The notes under the pieces were generated by a model that was not told the origin of the DNA, made no database searches, and saw nothing but the letters and a program-made list of their open reading frames with translations. A DNA stretch of 64,000 nucleotides. Source: Pictodentalium vernedei (Eukaryota > Mollusca > Scaphopoda > Dentaliida > Dentaliidae). Positions 21,184 through 33,027 of this stretch are shown here, in pieces. The stretch lies in the NCBI GenBank assembly GCA_031216915.1, contig CM062292.1, forward strand, positions 71,840,956 to 71,904,955, read 5' to 3'. Positions within the stretch are counted from its first letter, which is position 1, and each line of letters opens with the position of its first letter. A program made the translations under genes and the position numbers.

Positions 21184-21243
21184 GGAATAACAATCAACTA
21201 GAGGCAAATATTGCACCCCTTCCACCGTTAACTACTCATCAAC
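21184..21243 (+). CDS. SMAD4: SMAD4 linker exon next to MH2
   Basis: A 60-base exon between an acceptor (TCGATTTTTCAG) and a strong donor (GTAAGTATT). It encodes a short linker peptide ending LPPLTTHQ and joins in phase to CCT at the next exon, so the protein runs HQPPEFWC. Human SMAD4 has NHPAPEYWC at the same place, directly before the MH2 core. The exon contains no domain of its own; it is the tether between the activation domain and MH2. Its small size and the lack of any other in-phase use support it as a genuine exon rather than a chance frame. Confidence 0.85.
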
Positions 21244-21330
21244 GTAAGTATTGTTACTTCCAAACACAGTACACACAAATATATCTAACAAAAATCTATT
21301 GTACAAGTATATCTTTTCTCCATTACGTTT

Positions 21331-21506
21331 AACCCTTTACCCAATGTAACAGCCAAAACCGGCCAGCGCTATTCTCACAGTTAATTTTCATTTTTTGTCT
21401 CAAAAACATAGGTTATGACCCCTCTTTGGAACGAGCTCGTTCCAATGAGGGGTCATAACCTATGTTTTTTTGAGACAAAAAATTAAAAGAATTAGTTATT
21501 CAGGTC
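21331..21506. repeat. palindromic MITE, subfamily A, truncated
   Basis: Intact left end TTTAACCCTTTACCCAATG and core GGTTATGACCCCTCTTTGGA with mirror. The copy stops after ATTAGTTATTCAGG without the right end. Confidence 0.8.
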
Positions 21507-21603
21507 TCATAACTGAGCTAAGTCTTTTTTCTTCCAGACAAATGCTAATGCAAATCTCTTGAATTATACCTTGGTTAGGAGACAACAGTGGCAATAAAAT
21601 ATT

Positions 21604-21852
21604 TAACCCTTTACCTAACATGAAAAGCAGACGACACTTGCAAAAAGAAATCTTGAATAACTAATTTTTTTCATTTTTTGTCTCAAAAACATAGGTTATG
21701 ACCCCTCGTTGGAACGAGCTCGACGAGCTCGTTCCAACGAGGGGTCATAACCTATGTTTTTGAGACAAAAAATGAAAATATTTTGAAAATTAATTGGCGA
21801 TTTTTGAGAATAGCGCTGGCCGGTTTTGGCCATTACGTTGGGTAAAGGGTTA
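21604..21852. repeat. palindromic MITE, subfamily A, best-preserved copy
   Basis: Left TTTAACCCTTTACCTAACAT, then GAAAAGCAGACGACACTTGC. The core hairpin arms of about 45 bases read TTTTTGTCTCAAAAACATAG, GTTATGACCCCTCGTTGGAA, CGAGCTCG and its exact mirror. The right part reads AATTGGCGATTTTTGAGAAT, GGCCGGTTTTGGCCATTACG, TTGGGTAAAGGGTTAA. It is about 249 bases, has no coding frame and is presumably moved in trans. Confidence 0.88.
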
Positions 21853-22004
21853 AAGAAATTAGTGAGGGCACAGCATCACCATATTACATCACTACTCTTG
21901 GTCAAAAATGTCATTTAATTAGTATTACAATAATGAGTGATCACAACATGTGTACAAATTAAAGTATTTGTTTACATTTGTGTGTGAGTTCAATTTAAAC
22001 AAGA

Positions 22005-22476
22005 GCACCGCCAGGCATGGCTAAATATGCTCGTTAGCCTTTATGAATTGCACCAACTTTGGTTGAGATCACATAAATGATCCAAACTGGAGTTATCGAC
22101 CAGAAACCAAAAATGTTAATAGTCGGTCAACTTCTAAGTAAAAAAAGGGCTGTAACTCATGTAAAAATAATTGGAAGGAAACCATATTCGAACTTGGCCT
22201 GTATTATTAGCTGGGTAATAAACATACCAACTTTGGTTAAGATTAAATAATCCAAACTGGAGTTATAGGACGGAAGCCTAAAATGTTAATAGACGGCCAA
22301 ATTCTAAGTTGAAAAGGGGCTGTAGCTAATGAAAAAATAATTGGACGGAACCCATATTTGAACTTGGCCTGTATTATTTGCTGTGCAATGCATACACTAA
22401 CTTTGGTTGAGATCAAATCCAAACTGGAGTTATCGGTCAGAAACCAAAAAGTGTTAATGGATGGATGGACAGACAG
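22005..22476. repeat. tandem-repeat element (about 145-bp units) interrupted by a hAT-like element
   Basis: Three units with CCAACTTTGGTTGAGATCA, CCAAACTGGAGTTATCGACC, AGAAACCAAAAATGTTAATA and GGGCTGTAACTCATG. The array ends in a GGATGGACAGACAG microsatellite and resumes at 24426. Confidence 0.75.
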
Positions 22477-24417
22477 TAGGGCTGGGCAGTTTATCGTTTT
22501 TGCAGTTCGGTTCGGGTTTTTTTTTTTAAACCGAAACCGAACCGCTGCCTTAACAAAAAATCGAGACTTTCGGTTTCAACAAATTTACCAGAATTGGTTA
22601 AGTTTATGACCACTCAATCACTTTCTTTCCGCACGCCAAAGGCTTAAATGTCTGGCAAAGGTAAATGCTGTGCCATTTATGCTTACTTCGAGAGAACTGA
22701 CAACAAATCCCCCTCTCCCCCCACAAATAGTGGTAGCAAATTTCTTGTATCTTAAACAATATCTACAGAACCACCAGCAGATGGAATATGAAAAATTAAA
22801 AAGTCTTACGTAAAAATCCACACATGCAATTCAAGAATCGTTAAGTAAATTTAATGAACCGGGCACAGCCCCATGCTCACTCATATTCGACCAAAGAGGT
22901 ATTGCAAGTTACCTGACAATATATGGTGTAAAAGTATTATAAATTACCTTTGACCTCAAATCATCTGCGTACGGCACGTTGTAAATTAGATTGGAGATAA
23001 ACATAAAATTTATTGAGTTTTAAAACCTCAAAGTTCACATGGGAAAAATGACAAGTAAATTATGTTAATTAACCGACTACTGGCACGTTCTCTGAAGTCA
23101 CATGCTCAGAGATAATGCTGCACATTGGCAGTTATGTTTTGTGTCAACAATAAAAAGGTTGAATTAAAATAGAACATATCCTGTCAAATGGATGGCAAGT
23201 AACTATTGAAAGTTTTTTTTTAAACTTATTGGAAATTGTTTGTATACTATTTGAACTTACTTTAAGGAATCGTGCAGTACTGCAGGTCTGTCAGGTACAC
23301 ACGCTGCATTCCCAATATGAACATGTTATAATCAACATGTGTTTTCCCATGACCATGTGTTTTTTGTAAACACAACAAATCCCAAGATGCAATATTGCAA
23401 ATTTTCTTTCAAATCCCATTATGCAGCCGTCTCCCTTCAAAAACATCAATCGCCTGTCTTGACTGAGATGAAATCAACGCAGGGATCAGCCAAGAGGTCA
23501 AAGTAAAGTTGGTAATATCTTCGCCTTGGCACCGCTCATTTCACCCAATTTCTATGTTTGGGCAAAGTAAAAAACAAACCTCTACAGTTGAAATTAGGAG
23601 AGATATTGTGAAAGCATTGGAGTGAGTGAGTTACCAATAAAAGTGATTCGTATATCACGACTCACTTTAATAATAGTTATCAAAATCACAAGAAATATGA
23701 TTTGTGTTCCTCTTATTCCACTGTCATTTGAAGCAGGAACCATCAAGAAACACGGGGCACGTCTATTTTCAAGCGATGTGATAATTACCGAAATAAGCAC
23801 AACAATTGCATATTATCCACCAAAACCAGGGTGAGAGCTTAGCGACTCCATAAAAAATAAGGAAATGTTGATTTTTGCTAAAATATAGCTTTTCTTGTGA
23901 ATTTCTGCATCTTGGCAAGGCCCCAAATCTCACTGACAGAACAGGGCAGATCCCACCAGTGGTGGAGCTATGGTTTGAAATCCTGTGGACCATGCTGGTG
24001 AAGATTTTTTTTTGGGTGGGGGAGGGAATCTCAGGACTGAGGGTACTGTACTTGTACTGAGGGCAGGAAATCAAAAAGAATCTTTTCAAATTTAGGGATG
24101 GGAGAAGCTAGGGGGATTTTGAGTGTGGGGGTGGGGGGAGCTGGTCTCCCTAGATACCTCATGGCTCCACCACTGTAGCCCACTACAGCAGCCCAACACA
24201 ATATGTCCATTAGCTGAGAAGAGTGGTGAACACTGAGTAACCCGAATGACTCAACACGCTATATGAGCCTCATGACTTGGATGACAAATACAGACACATT
24301 TTATGTGTACATTACCCTCTAAAATGTGGATTTGGACAATATATATTGAAAAAAACGAAAACCGAGTTTTTGTACAAAACCAAACTGAAATGCAAATTTC
24401 AAAACCGCCCAGCCCTA
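22477..24417. mobile_element. hAT-like non-autonomous element with ACAGACAG duplication
   Basis: Ends TAGGGCTGGGCAGTTT and AAAACCGCCCAGCCCTA, flanked by ACAGACAG (22469-22476, 24418-24425), an 8-base duplication. The flank is itself an ACAG-rich microsatellite, which weakens the duplication slightly. The subterminal region has AAACCGAAACCGAACCG on the left and a mirrored AAAACCGAGTTTTTG on the right. There is no transposase frame in 1,941 bases; the interior is AT-rich and otherwise unassigned. Confidence 0.82.
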
Positions 24418-24425
24418 ACAGACAG

Positions 24426-24945
24426 ACTGATGCTCCTACAAATCAGATTTGTGTGGCTAAAATATTTCAGGAATTTAGAATGCATGGACAACCACTGAAA
24501 ACTCTTATTTAAGTCTAATTTCTGGGGGGTAGCAAATCCTAACCCTTTTAGCTTACTGACCCTAATCTAACCCTCACCCTAACATAAAATCCTTGAAAAT
24601 ACAATACCCACTTTTTCTCTCTTTTTAGTCACATAAAAAAAACATTTTAGCCACATAACTCACTTTTTGGACACATTAACGCCATTTGTTAGTTCAACTT
24701 TATGTGGCGAGTCACATAAATCAGATTAGTCACAGTGTTGTGAACCAACAACTAGGCACAAAACCTGATTTGTTTGCTCGGATGGACAGATGAATGGATG
24801 GATGGCCAGACAGATGGATGTATAGACTGATTACATGATACAACCGTTTTTCAAAAGGGCATATAAAAATTAACCTTCCTTATTTTGCATGTATGTGGAG
24901 TTTTGCTGTCATCAAACGAGAGTTGTATTTCATTTTGACATTTTT
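24426..24945. other. rest of the interrupted tandem-repeat element, then unassigned
   Basis: Short distal part of the array, with a second GGATGGATGGCCAGACAGAT microsatellite at 24780-24830. Between them CACATAAA-type motifs recur (24630-24740). No exon is seen. Confidence 0.4.
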
Positions 24946-25147
24946 AACCCTTTAACTAACGTGAAAAAGCAGACGACACTTGCAAAAAAAATTCTTGAAT
25001 AACTATTATTTTTCCATTTTTCGATGTGCGCGTTCCAAAGACGGATCATAAATAACCTGTGTTTTGAGACAAAAAATAATGAAAATTAATTGCCGATTTT
25101 TGTCAATTGCACTGGATGGGTTTGGCTGTTACATTGGATAAAGGGTT
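24946..25147. repeat. palindromic MITE, subfamily A, core deleted
   Basis: Left TTTAACCCTTTAACTAACGT and right TTACATTGGATAAAGGGTTAA are kept. The left half of the hairpin is mostly lost between TTCGATGTG and CGTTCC. Confidence 0.75.
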
Positions 25148-25680
25148 AAACATTCTTTGTGTTTCAACTGCTAAGCAAACTAGGTAGATTACGGCACCAA
25201 AACCATGGGTATAAGTGTGGATAAAATACATGTGTGATGCTTTGTAAACCTGGAAGAGGGTTCAAATATTATTTTGGTTGTCAGAATTTGTTCACATGTC
25301 TTTGCCTTGGTATAATTTATGAGTGAGTGCCGAAAGGCTCTCTTCCATAGATTGTAACAAACCAAAGCCATGCAGACCAAATAATTTCACTAAGGATATC
25401 CACACAGTAATAACAATTCTTTGGCCTTCTGCTGATTTGTTGCGGCACTCTAATGATTGTAAGGTCTAGATCAATCCAGTCCCCCGCCGGGGTTATTCCT
25501 TCCCAACTCTCCCTCCTAATCTTCCAGCATTCAAACAAAAACTATTTCATAATTCCATTCATTGGCACTTTCTTGATCTCCCAACTATGAATTTGACCCT
25601 TTCTCTCTTGTCATTCCACTTATCCTTCATGTTTTCATCCTATTTTGTTTTTTTGTTTTTTTTTCCCTGTCCGGAACAAC
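25148..25680. other. unassigned, with a TTCCATAGATTGTAACA fragment
   Basis: 25315-25380 belongs to the CTCTCCCATAAATTGTA repeat (compare 45335-45500 and 63545). The rest shows nothing recognised. Confidence 0.4.
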
Positions 25681-25972
25681 CCGCGTTGTGTCCTTGGGCA
25701 AGGCACTTTATCCCGGTTGCCTACATGGAGGCATGATGATGCTGTGTACTAAGGTGTACTACACGTCGATGGTGCACATGTCTTCCACCGCTGTAACCCT
25801 GCTTGAGTGGAGCTTGAACAGAGTTAGAATGTTGAGGAGCTGACAGTTGTTCGTCCATGCTCGGTGATTCTCTCTGGGTACTCCGACTTCTTCCACCTGT
25901 AAAACTGTCACGGTCACGATTAGCCATTGTGCATAAGTATTTGACCTTAAACACCAATAAATAAATGTTCAT
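25681..25972 (+). mobile_element. SINE lacking the 5S-like head
   Basis: Begins CGCGTTGTGTCCTTGGGCAA, then GGCACTTTATCCCGGTTGCC, GTACTAAGGTGTACTACACG, CATGCTCGGTGATTCTCTCT and the tail CACCAATAAATAAATG. It ends about 130 bases before the SMAD4 exon at 26106. Confidence 0.8.
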
Positions 25973-26105
25973 TCTATTTTTCCATTAGTTTCTCAAGAAG
26001 TCTTGTTTTACTCGGCAAATATGAAGCCTTCAAGGTGTAGATGTAGTTGTATCGTATGTGGTCAGTTTATACAGTTGTTTTTAGTTATTTTTATTTATAT
26101 TCCAG

Positions 26106-26289
26106 CTCCTGAGTTTTGGTGCACGATAACTTATTTCGAACTGGATCAACAAGTTGGTGAAACCTTCAAAGTACCTTATAGTTACTCGGCTGTCACTGTT
26201 GATGGGTACACAGATCCTTCTAGTCTTGACAGATTTTGTATTGGACAGTTGTCTAATGTACATCGAACAGAAGCTAGTGAAAGAGCCAG
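26106..26289 (+). CDS. SMAD4: SMAD4 MH2 domain, first exon
   Basis: A 184-base exon after acceptor TTATATTCCAG, ending AG before donor GTTGGT. It encodes the start of MH2: [17 protein letters not shown], then [20 protein letters not shown] and [11 protein letters not shown]. This is near-identical to the human segment, which carries the tumour hotspot positions Asp351, Asp355 and Arg361; the corresponding residues (VDG, TDP, DRFC) are all kept. The domain mediates heterotrimer formation with receptor-activated Smads. The donor GTTGGT is weaker than usual, but the split Arg codon AG|G into the next exon is exactly as in other SMAD4 genes. The assignment to SMAD4 rather than another Smad is firm because the sequence continues into the SMAD4-only insert downstream. 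Confidence 0.97.
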
Positions 26290-27851
26290 GTTGGTACAAT
26301 GGATAATTCTCTTAATAATTTATTTCTTAGAAGCATAGTGCTGTTAGGCCAAAAAAAAGTTAAAAATCTGTTTTTCAGGCCCTCCCACATGTCCCCTTTT
26401 GGCTGCCCGCATACTCTCTTTTTATAACCAGTGCAAACTTAAAAAATAAAAAGTGAATGACTCATGTCTGATATCTTACCCAAGTTAATGGAATTTATAA
26501 ATTTGTGTCTTGAGTGCAAGAAGGTTTGCAATGCTTTAGCATTGCAAAGCCTTCTTGCTCTCGAAGGATGAAAAACACCACCACCCATGCTGTTCTGTAG
26601 ATTATGAGGCCTAAAACATAAACCAGGAACATGAACTTTTGATGACAAAGAAATAATTACAAAAATAAAATAAAAAAATGCCCACCCACATGCAATTTTA
26701 CAAAAAATGGCCTGAGAAACAGAAAATCTACTTTGTGGGGCCTTAATCTGCATCTAATTTCAAACACCAAACAATTTACCAAACTTTTATAACAGAATTG
26801 ACTTGTTAATGCTTTGACCTGTTACATGCATAAGTTACAAAGTAAATTCCTGTTAAATGTATGAAAATATATTGTGATGCATCAAAAAAGTATCCTGACT
26901 GGCCTCAATTTCTCCTACTTTACAGAGCTCAGTAGCTTTAAGACGTCCATTATGACCATATAATCCATTATTATTCATTTGACATGGCGCCATGAATCTG
27001 GCAAACAAATATAAAAGAGTAAATACTTAACTATACCCCAACTTTTAAAGAGAGAGAGAGGTAGAGTGAATTACATGTGTCTGTTCACGTGTCTGTCTGT
27101 CTGTTTATCTGAAATCATACAGCTTAATATAACCTCACCAATACAGGCCTGGCATTTTCAGGAGAGCAATTTATTAGCTCGCATAATGCTCGCCTTAAAA
27201 AAATTAAGGAGGGCGAAAACTAGCCGTCCTGGCCCTAGAAAAAAATTTACCATAACAGCCTTTTCCTGCAACCCACATCTTCTCTCAGATCTCTGCTATG
27301 TTAGTGGTCTCTGTAAGACGGCCACACTGCCCCTCCCACACCTCCGGGCCTCTGGGACCAGGAGGTATGGGAGGAGCAGTGTAAACGTCTCACAGTGACT
27401 ACCTTGTTAGCAACACTAAATAAAATGTACAAAACCCACAAGGCAGAACTCATTAATAGAAAAACTTCATTTTGACACTTTTAGCTTTTGTAAAGTTGAA
27501 TTGAGATCTTATGGCTTCCCTAGGCCATGCGATGGGAGCGATTTTTAGCCCTCCTGCCAGGCCTGCCAATAGTTCATGGATTGTAAGGAAATAGTTTGTG
27601 TCTTTCTCTCATTTACCAAATACTCACAATGTAAAATTAAATTGATAAGAGAATTTCACTGAAGAACTTCCCCTCTTTCTTCCTCATCGGAACCCCGGGA
27701 AGTGAAGTAGTACTTGTTTACTTGAAACTAGGAACTGATAACCAGTGCCTGGGGTGGAAGTCCTCTTAAATGGGCTCAGTGACCTCTGAAGAAATATGAG
27801 AAATATATGTAGATTGAAATTTCTGTATTTTAACATCAGTGGCCAGGGTTT
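26290..27851. other. intron, mostly unassigned, with one short palindrome
   Basis: AAGAAGGTTTGCAATGCTTT, AGCATTGCAAAGCCTTCTT (26518-26557) is a clean hairpin. A GAGAGAGAG run and TGTCTGTCTGTCTG occur near 27050-27110. The fragment near 27700 has relatives at 17620 and 60695. No further exon is found. Confidence 0.5.
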
Positions 27852-28085
27852 TATCCCTTTACCTGACGAATAGGTCACATCTGCCAGGTAATTTACAGAT
27901 TGAGGAGTTGAAACAATCTTATTTGAACAAGTTTAAACAAATGTCAACAAAACCATATCATGTGACCCATCATGGGAACAAGCTTATTCCAGATAGGGTG
28001 ATAAATGATATGCTTCTTTTGAAATTTGGTGAAAAATTTGAAAACAAATCATTAAAATAAGTTTTGATATTGGTAAAGGATCAGT
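27852..28085. repeat. palindromic MITE, subfamily B, diverged
   Basis: CCCTTTACCTGACGAATAGG, ACAAAACCATATCATGTGAC, CCATCATGGGAACAAGC and the right end TATTGGTAAAGGATCA. The arms have many mismatches. Confidence 0.7.
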
Positions 28086-28104
28086 ATCATTTCTCCATTT
28101 GTAG

Positions 28105-28345
28105 TCTGTATCTACGGTACAGCCACTGTGGGCAGGCAATATTTACGCGCATGCAATAATATTAGATTCCAAACACTAATTATAGGAATAATCATCAAAA
28201 ATTTAATTAATGAAGCACCGGGTACCACCCTGTGCTTCATTAAGTGAAATTTTGCTGATGGTGATTTTTATTACTTCATAAACGCACATGTGGACATCAC
28301 TGCCCATGTGTGGATTACAACCAGTTCTCTGTGACTGTACTCTGA
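28105..28345. mobile_element. TACAGT-ended MITE copy
   Basis: GGTACAGCCACTGTGGGCAG on the left and a worn CTCTGTGACTGTACT on the right. The central AATTTAATTAATGAAGCACC palindrome is present, and GCAATAATATTAGATTCCAA gives the uninterrupted form of the site split in the 12805-13512 copy. Confidence 0.78.
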
Positions 28346-28444
28346 TTTAGTTGAACAGTGTCTATAAAAAATTGTAATTTATGTAGTTACTTCAATGTGT
28401 AGGTCCGAACCTCAGGTGCCATTATTTGAATTTTTCGAAAGTTA

Positions 28445-29925
28445 ATTTTTAGCTTAACTTGACAAAGTCAAGATAAGCTATTGCCATCACGCATACAGAA
28501 GTCTGTTAGTCTGTGAATCTGTGAGTCTGTGAGCCTGTTCACATTTTCCTTTAGCACAGGCGACACCCCGTAGTTCTTGTCTGATCGTCACGAAATTTCA
28601 TATGCAGGTTTGCGGGCATGTCTAGATGAGAACATCCCATTTTGGTCGCGATCGGTCAACTGGTATGGCTGCCCAAGCCCAAAACCTGAAAACCATTAGC
28701 ACAGTCTACAGGTTGTATTTCTGAAGGGATTTCATTGTAACTTGGTAGGATGCCTCTGTATAATGCCTAGATGAGAACGCCCCTTTTGGTCATGATCTGT
28801 CAACCGTGATGGCTGCCCAAGCCCGAAACCTAAACACTTTTAGAACAGTCTGCAGGTCATATTTAATATGGAGGGATTTCATTGTAACTTGGAAGGATGA
28901 CTCCAGATGATGCCCAGATAAGAATTCCCCTTTTGGTTGCGATCATTCAACCATGATGGCTGCCCAAAGCCCAAAAATCTTTAGCACAGTCTACAGATCA
29001 TATTTATGAAGGGATTTCTTTGTAACTTGGCAGGTTGACTTCATATAATGTCTAGATGAGAACGTCCCCATTTGGACACGATTGGGCAACTGTGATGGCT
29101 ATCGGGGCTCCGAAGCCCAAAAACCTTTAGCACAGTCTACAGGTCATATTATGAAGGGATTTCATTGTAGCTTGATAGGATGACTCCAAATAATGTCTAG
29201 ATGAGAACGTCCCCTTTTGGTCGCGATCATTCAGCCTTTATGGCTGCCTGAGCCCAAAAACCTTTAGCATAGTCTATAGGTCGTATTTATGGAAGAATTT
29301 CATTGTAATTTGGTAGGTTGACTCCATATAATGCCTAGATGATGACATCCCCTTTTGGTCGTGATTGGTCAACTGTGATGGCTTCCCAAGCCCAAAACTC
29401 AAAAAACTTTAGTACAGACTACAGGTCGTATTTGTGAAGGGATTTCATTGTAACTTAGTAGAATGACTCAGTAAATGTCGAGATGAGGATGTCCCCTTTT
29501 AGTAGTAATCGGTCAGCCGTCATGGCTACACAGGCCTGAAGCCCAAAAACCTTTAGCACAGTCTGCAGACCATATTTATGAAGGGATTTCAATGTAACTT
29601 GATAGGATTACTTGTTTTGGAATAATTTCACTGTAACTTGGTAACTTTCGTTGACATACGTTAACGTTAACTGTGAGGGCCACATACATTAACTGTGAGG
29701 TCATATTAACCCACCCCTCCGCCCTTTAGTACAGTGTACACCTCATATTATTTTTATTAAAAATGTAGCATACAGGGAACAGAAATTAACATATTCCCAA
29801 TTATCACAATTCTTGTCTTATTTCATAATCCTTTCAAAAACATTGAACATTAACCTTTTCATCAAACACAACACACAGACAAGTTGAGCTACAGTGTCAT
29901 GAACATTTTCATTATATTCAACTTT
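28445..29925 (+). mobile_element. pearl/Helentron-like tandem-repeat element
   Basis: Hairpin start AGCTTAACTTGACAAAGTCAA, GATAAGCTATTGCCATCACG, then CTGTGAATCTGTGAGTCTGT. About eight units of roughly 120 bases follow, with GGGATTTCATTGTAACTTGG, TAGGATGACTCCATATAATG, TAGATGAGAACGTCCCCTTT, GATGGCTGCCCAAGCCC and CTTTAGCACAGTCTACAGGT. The right end is ACAAGTTGAGCTACAGTGTC, ATGAACATTTTCATT. It is inserted just upstream of the SMAD4 exon at 29977. Confidence 0.8.
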
Positions 29926-29976
29926 TCATGGTGAAAATCCGGAGCTTATGGTGAATTTATTTCTTTGTGGTTTTAG

Positions 29977-30145
29977 GTTACATATAGGGAAAGGAAATCA
30001 GATAGACTACAAAGGAGAAGGTGATGTGTGGATCAAGTGTATTAGTGACCACAGTGTGTTTGTACAAAGTTATTATCTTGATAGAGAAGCAGGCAGGGCA
30101 CCTGGAGATGCCGTTCACAAAATCTACCCAAGCGCATATATAAAA
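29977..30145 (+). CDS. SMAD4: SMAD4 MH2 domain, second exon
   Basis: A 169-base exon (acceptor GGTTTTAG, donor GTGAGAA). It encodes LHIGKG, then [40 protein letters not shown] and SAYIK, which aligns without gaps to human SMAD4 MH2. It completes the Arg codon split with the previous exon and ends in phase 0 at Lys, followed by VFDIRQ in the next exon. The motif [20 protein letters not shown] is diagnostic for co-Smads. A tandem-repeat element (28445-29925) lies close upstream of the acceptor. Confidence 0.97.
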
Positions 30146-31217
30146 GTGAGAAATCTTTTTGTGTTTCTTGTTCATATTATTTATAAAATGAACTATTTTT
30201 TTTAAACAATATTTTATTTGAACAGAAATATGTTTGGCAAACAGGCTATGCCTATAAGTAGCCTTGCCCTGCATCAGTAAATGACACATAAACAGGGACC
30301 GATCAGGACTATTTAAAATACGCTCTAGCCTCGGAGCCTATTTTTTCAATTAATGCGCCAGATTTCAATTTACGGAGTCACACTGCTGTTTGTAACACAC
30401 ACTGCAAGTATGTAATAGCTCTCATCATTTTCATTTAGTACACTATAGCAAACATTAATCTTCACTGTGGTTTCTGATCAAGTCTTGGCTATTTAGGCAG
30501 CCAAGACTTGATCAGAAATCACAGTGAAGATTAATGCTTGGTAATTAAGACTTGAAGTATTAACTTAAGCACTCTACAACAATGATAAATGATAATCATA
30601 TATATAATACATGTAAGAGTGTCTCTCTCGATTATCTATCAAAAGAATATCAAAATATGATCTGAGAAGTTACGCGCCAACTGAGAAGCCTATTTCTGAG
30701 ATTTAAGAGCCAGGTCCTGATGTTTCAGAACCAAATACGCACTGGCGCATGCACAGGTCGGTCCCTGCATAAATAGAATGGTGCAGGTCAAAATAAACTA
30801 TGTGGTAGCACACCTGGAAATAAAAATCTTGCACCGTAACCCATTACTATGGCCAAACACATTACAGCCTAATGGGTTTGGCCATAGTAATTTGAATAGA
30901 TCAGATTAGCTGGTTGTAACCTATAGGAATAGAATTTTGGAATGGTTTGACGCCTTCTCTGTTCTACTACATCAGCCATGCTGTTTATGTCTTAACAGAA
31001 TGTTCGCCAAAATATATAGAGAGTAATCGCTTGACTGGACTGGTTACGTGAAATAATTCATGAGAGGTGAGGGACTCTGTACAAACACGAGTGAGCGAAT
31101 GCGCACAAGTGTTTTACAATATAGTCCCTCGCCTCGAATGAATTATTTTATGCAATCAGTCAAGTCAAGCGATTACTCTGTTTATTACTTTTCATTATTA
31201 ACGATAATTATATTATT
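30146..31217. other. intron with two hairpins, otherwise unassigned
   Basis: 30455-30537 is a near-perfect inverted repeat (ATTAATCTTCACTGTGGTTT, CTGATCAAGTCTTGGCT and mirror). 30841-30896 contains ATTACTATGGCCAAAC...GTTTGGCCATAGTAAT. A mirrored pair around 31040-31145 (TGAAATAATTCATGAGAGG / CCTCGAATGAATTATTTTA) is also visible. No exon. Confidence 0.6.
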
Positions 31218-31457
31218 TAACCCTTTACCTAACGTAACAGCCAAAACCGGACAGTGCTGTTCTCAAAAATCGCCAATTAATTTTCATTATTTTTTTTATT
31301 TTTTGTCTCTAAAACATAGGTTATGACCCCTCATTGGAACAAGCTCGTTCCAATGAGGGGTCATAACCTATGTTTTTGAGACAAAAAATGAAAACAATAG
31401 TTATTCAAGAATTTGTTTTGCAAATGTCGTCTGCTTTTCATGTTAGGTAAAGGGTTA
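31218..31457. repeat. palindromic MITE, subfamily A
   Basis: TTTAACCCTTTACCTAACGT, GGTTATGACCCCTCATTGGA and mirror, right end ATGTTAGGTAAAGGGTTAAA. It lies in the opposite orientation to the copy at 21604. Confidence 0.85.
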
Positions 31458-31864
31458 AAAAAACAATGAAGTCCCTATTACACCCACGGCAAAGTGTCTT
31501 CGTTTGTGCGCACGGATACATGACCCAATTGTTGATTGCATAATTCACTTGTGAAGTTATCATTTATAATCAAACCTGGAAATCCCAGTAAATCACACTT
31601 TGGAAAGTAATAAATAGCAATAACTAATGCGCGTTCTCGCTTTGGCGGCTTTAGTAGTTGCTATTTATTTTGCTGAAAATTCTGTTATAAGGTAAAGGCA
31701 TGCCATTCTATTGATATGTGGTTGCAATGTGCAACGTTTTGAGTAGAGTTAGTCCCTATTGAGTGTCAAGTCTGACAGGCACCTGTAGTTTGGTCGCATA
31801 TTTTACAATTGACGTAACCTCCGCTTAACCTGAATGATCATTCACAAGTTATTTCCAGGCCTGT
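31458..31864. other. unassigned intronic sequence
   Basis: Nothing recognised. Confidence 0.35.
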
Positions 31865-32135
31865 TGTCAAGCCTGGAAAATAGCCGACTTGTCATTTACA
31901 AAATGAGGTCCCCAGAGAGTGAAATTGGTGCTGCTACCCTGCATTGCAGGGTAGCATAACTATATTTATCCTCTGTGAACTTCAATCTGAATCAAGGTCT
32001 TGGGCCTAAACATAAAGAGGTACCCAGGAGATAAATTGGGGGATTCTAGCCCAATGTATAGGATAGCATCAGCAAATTCACCCTCTGGGGGCCTCATTCT
32101 GCAAGCAAATAACAGATTGCATATTTCCAGGCTTG
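31865..32135. repeat. repeat with inverted CCTCATTCTGCA segments
   Basis: CATTTACAAAATGAGGTCCC and mirrored CACCCTCTGGGGGCCTCATT flank GCATTGCAGGGTAGCATAAC. This is a second copy of the block at 14990-15225. Confidence 0.6.
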
Positions 32136-33027
32136 CCTGTAGTAGGTAACAACTTGGATAGAGATTTTGCAAGTTATTTTACTATACTAATATCAAGATA
32201 AATATGGATGTTCTCAGAGTCGACAATATTTATCTCTGAAATGTAGTGATTACAGCCTAATGGGTTTGACTATAGTAATTTGAATAGAAGTGTATTCAGG
32301 CGTTATTCATTAGAAAGCCTGTTTTGAAGAAGTAAACTTGGCCCAAGCTCAGACATGTTAAACCTCCCAGAATGCCTGGGAAATTCGCAGGAATTCAACG
32401 TTCCCGGCATCCCGGAAAAAGATCTCCTTGGGCCCAAAATCCCGGAAAATATCACTTAAAACATTTTGAAATGATTTTGAGGGTCAATTAGCGATCAGTT
32501 TCAAAAGATTTATAGTCTTGGGATTACCCTGTTCAAAAATCATTAAAATGATCGTAAAATTCATTCATAAAAGCAAAAAAAGATGTTTGTACCTTTTTTT
32601 GAAGTGTACAAAATTAGTCTTGATGAGCTGTTTACATTATGCCAATTTGTGGTGACCTAGTTTCAAACACCTGATCACCAACAACTTCAGATGTTTGGTT
32701 TGTAAAAAAAAAAGTGTTATTCAACAAAGAATTCCCCTTCAATAGTGTTCCATTTATATTTTTCCTGCATTTGAATAAGGATGCCCACGTTTTGCTTTAC
32801 AAACTGCAACACCGTGTTTGAACATTGAAAAGAGAACGTAAATCACAAGTGAGTTGCATTTTTAACTTTGAATTCTGGGAGATACTGGGGAAGTTCCTTT
32901 GATCTATTTCCAGTGATAAAAATATCTGTCTGGGAATCTCCTCTTTCTTTCATGTAAATCTTTTAATCAAATGAGCCAGTGTTTTGGGAAGTTGAACTGA
33001 CTGCAACTCTGGTTTAATTCCAAGTTA
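32136..33027. other. unassigned intronic sequence
   Basis: AAACCTCCCAGAATGCCTGG and CGGCATCCCGGAAAAAGATC recall the TGGAAAA repeat but are not clearly part of it. No exon. Confidence 0.4.

Noticed and set aside
26439..26753. 104-codon frame on the reverse strand in a SMAD4 intron
   Set aside because: No homology recognised, composition like the surrounding intron, no splice or promoter context.
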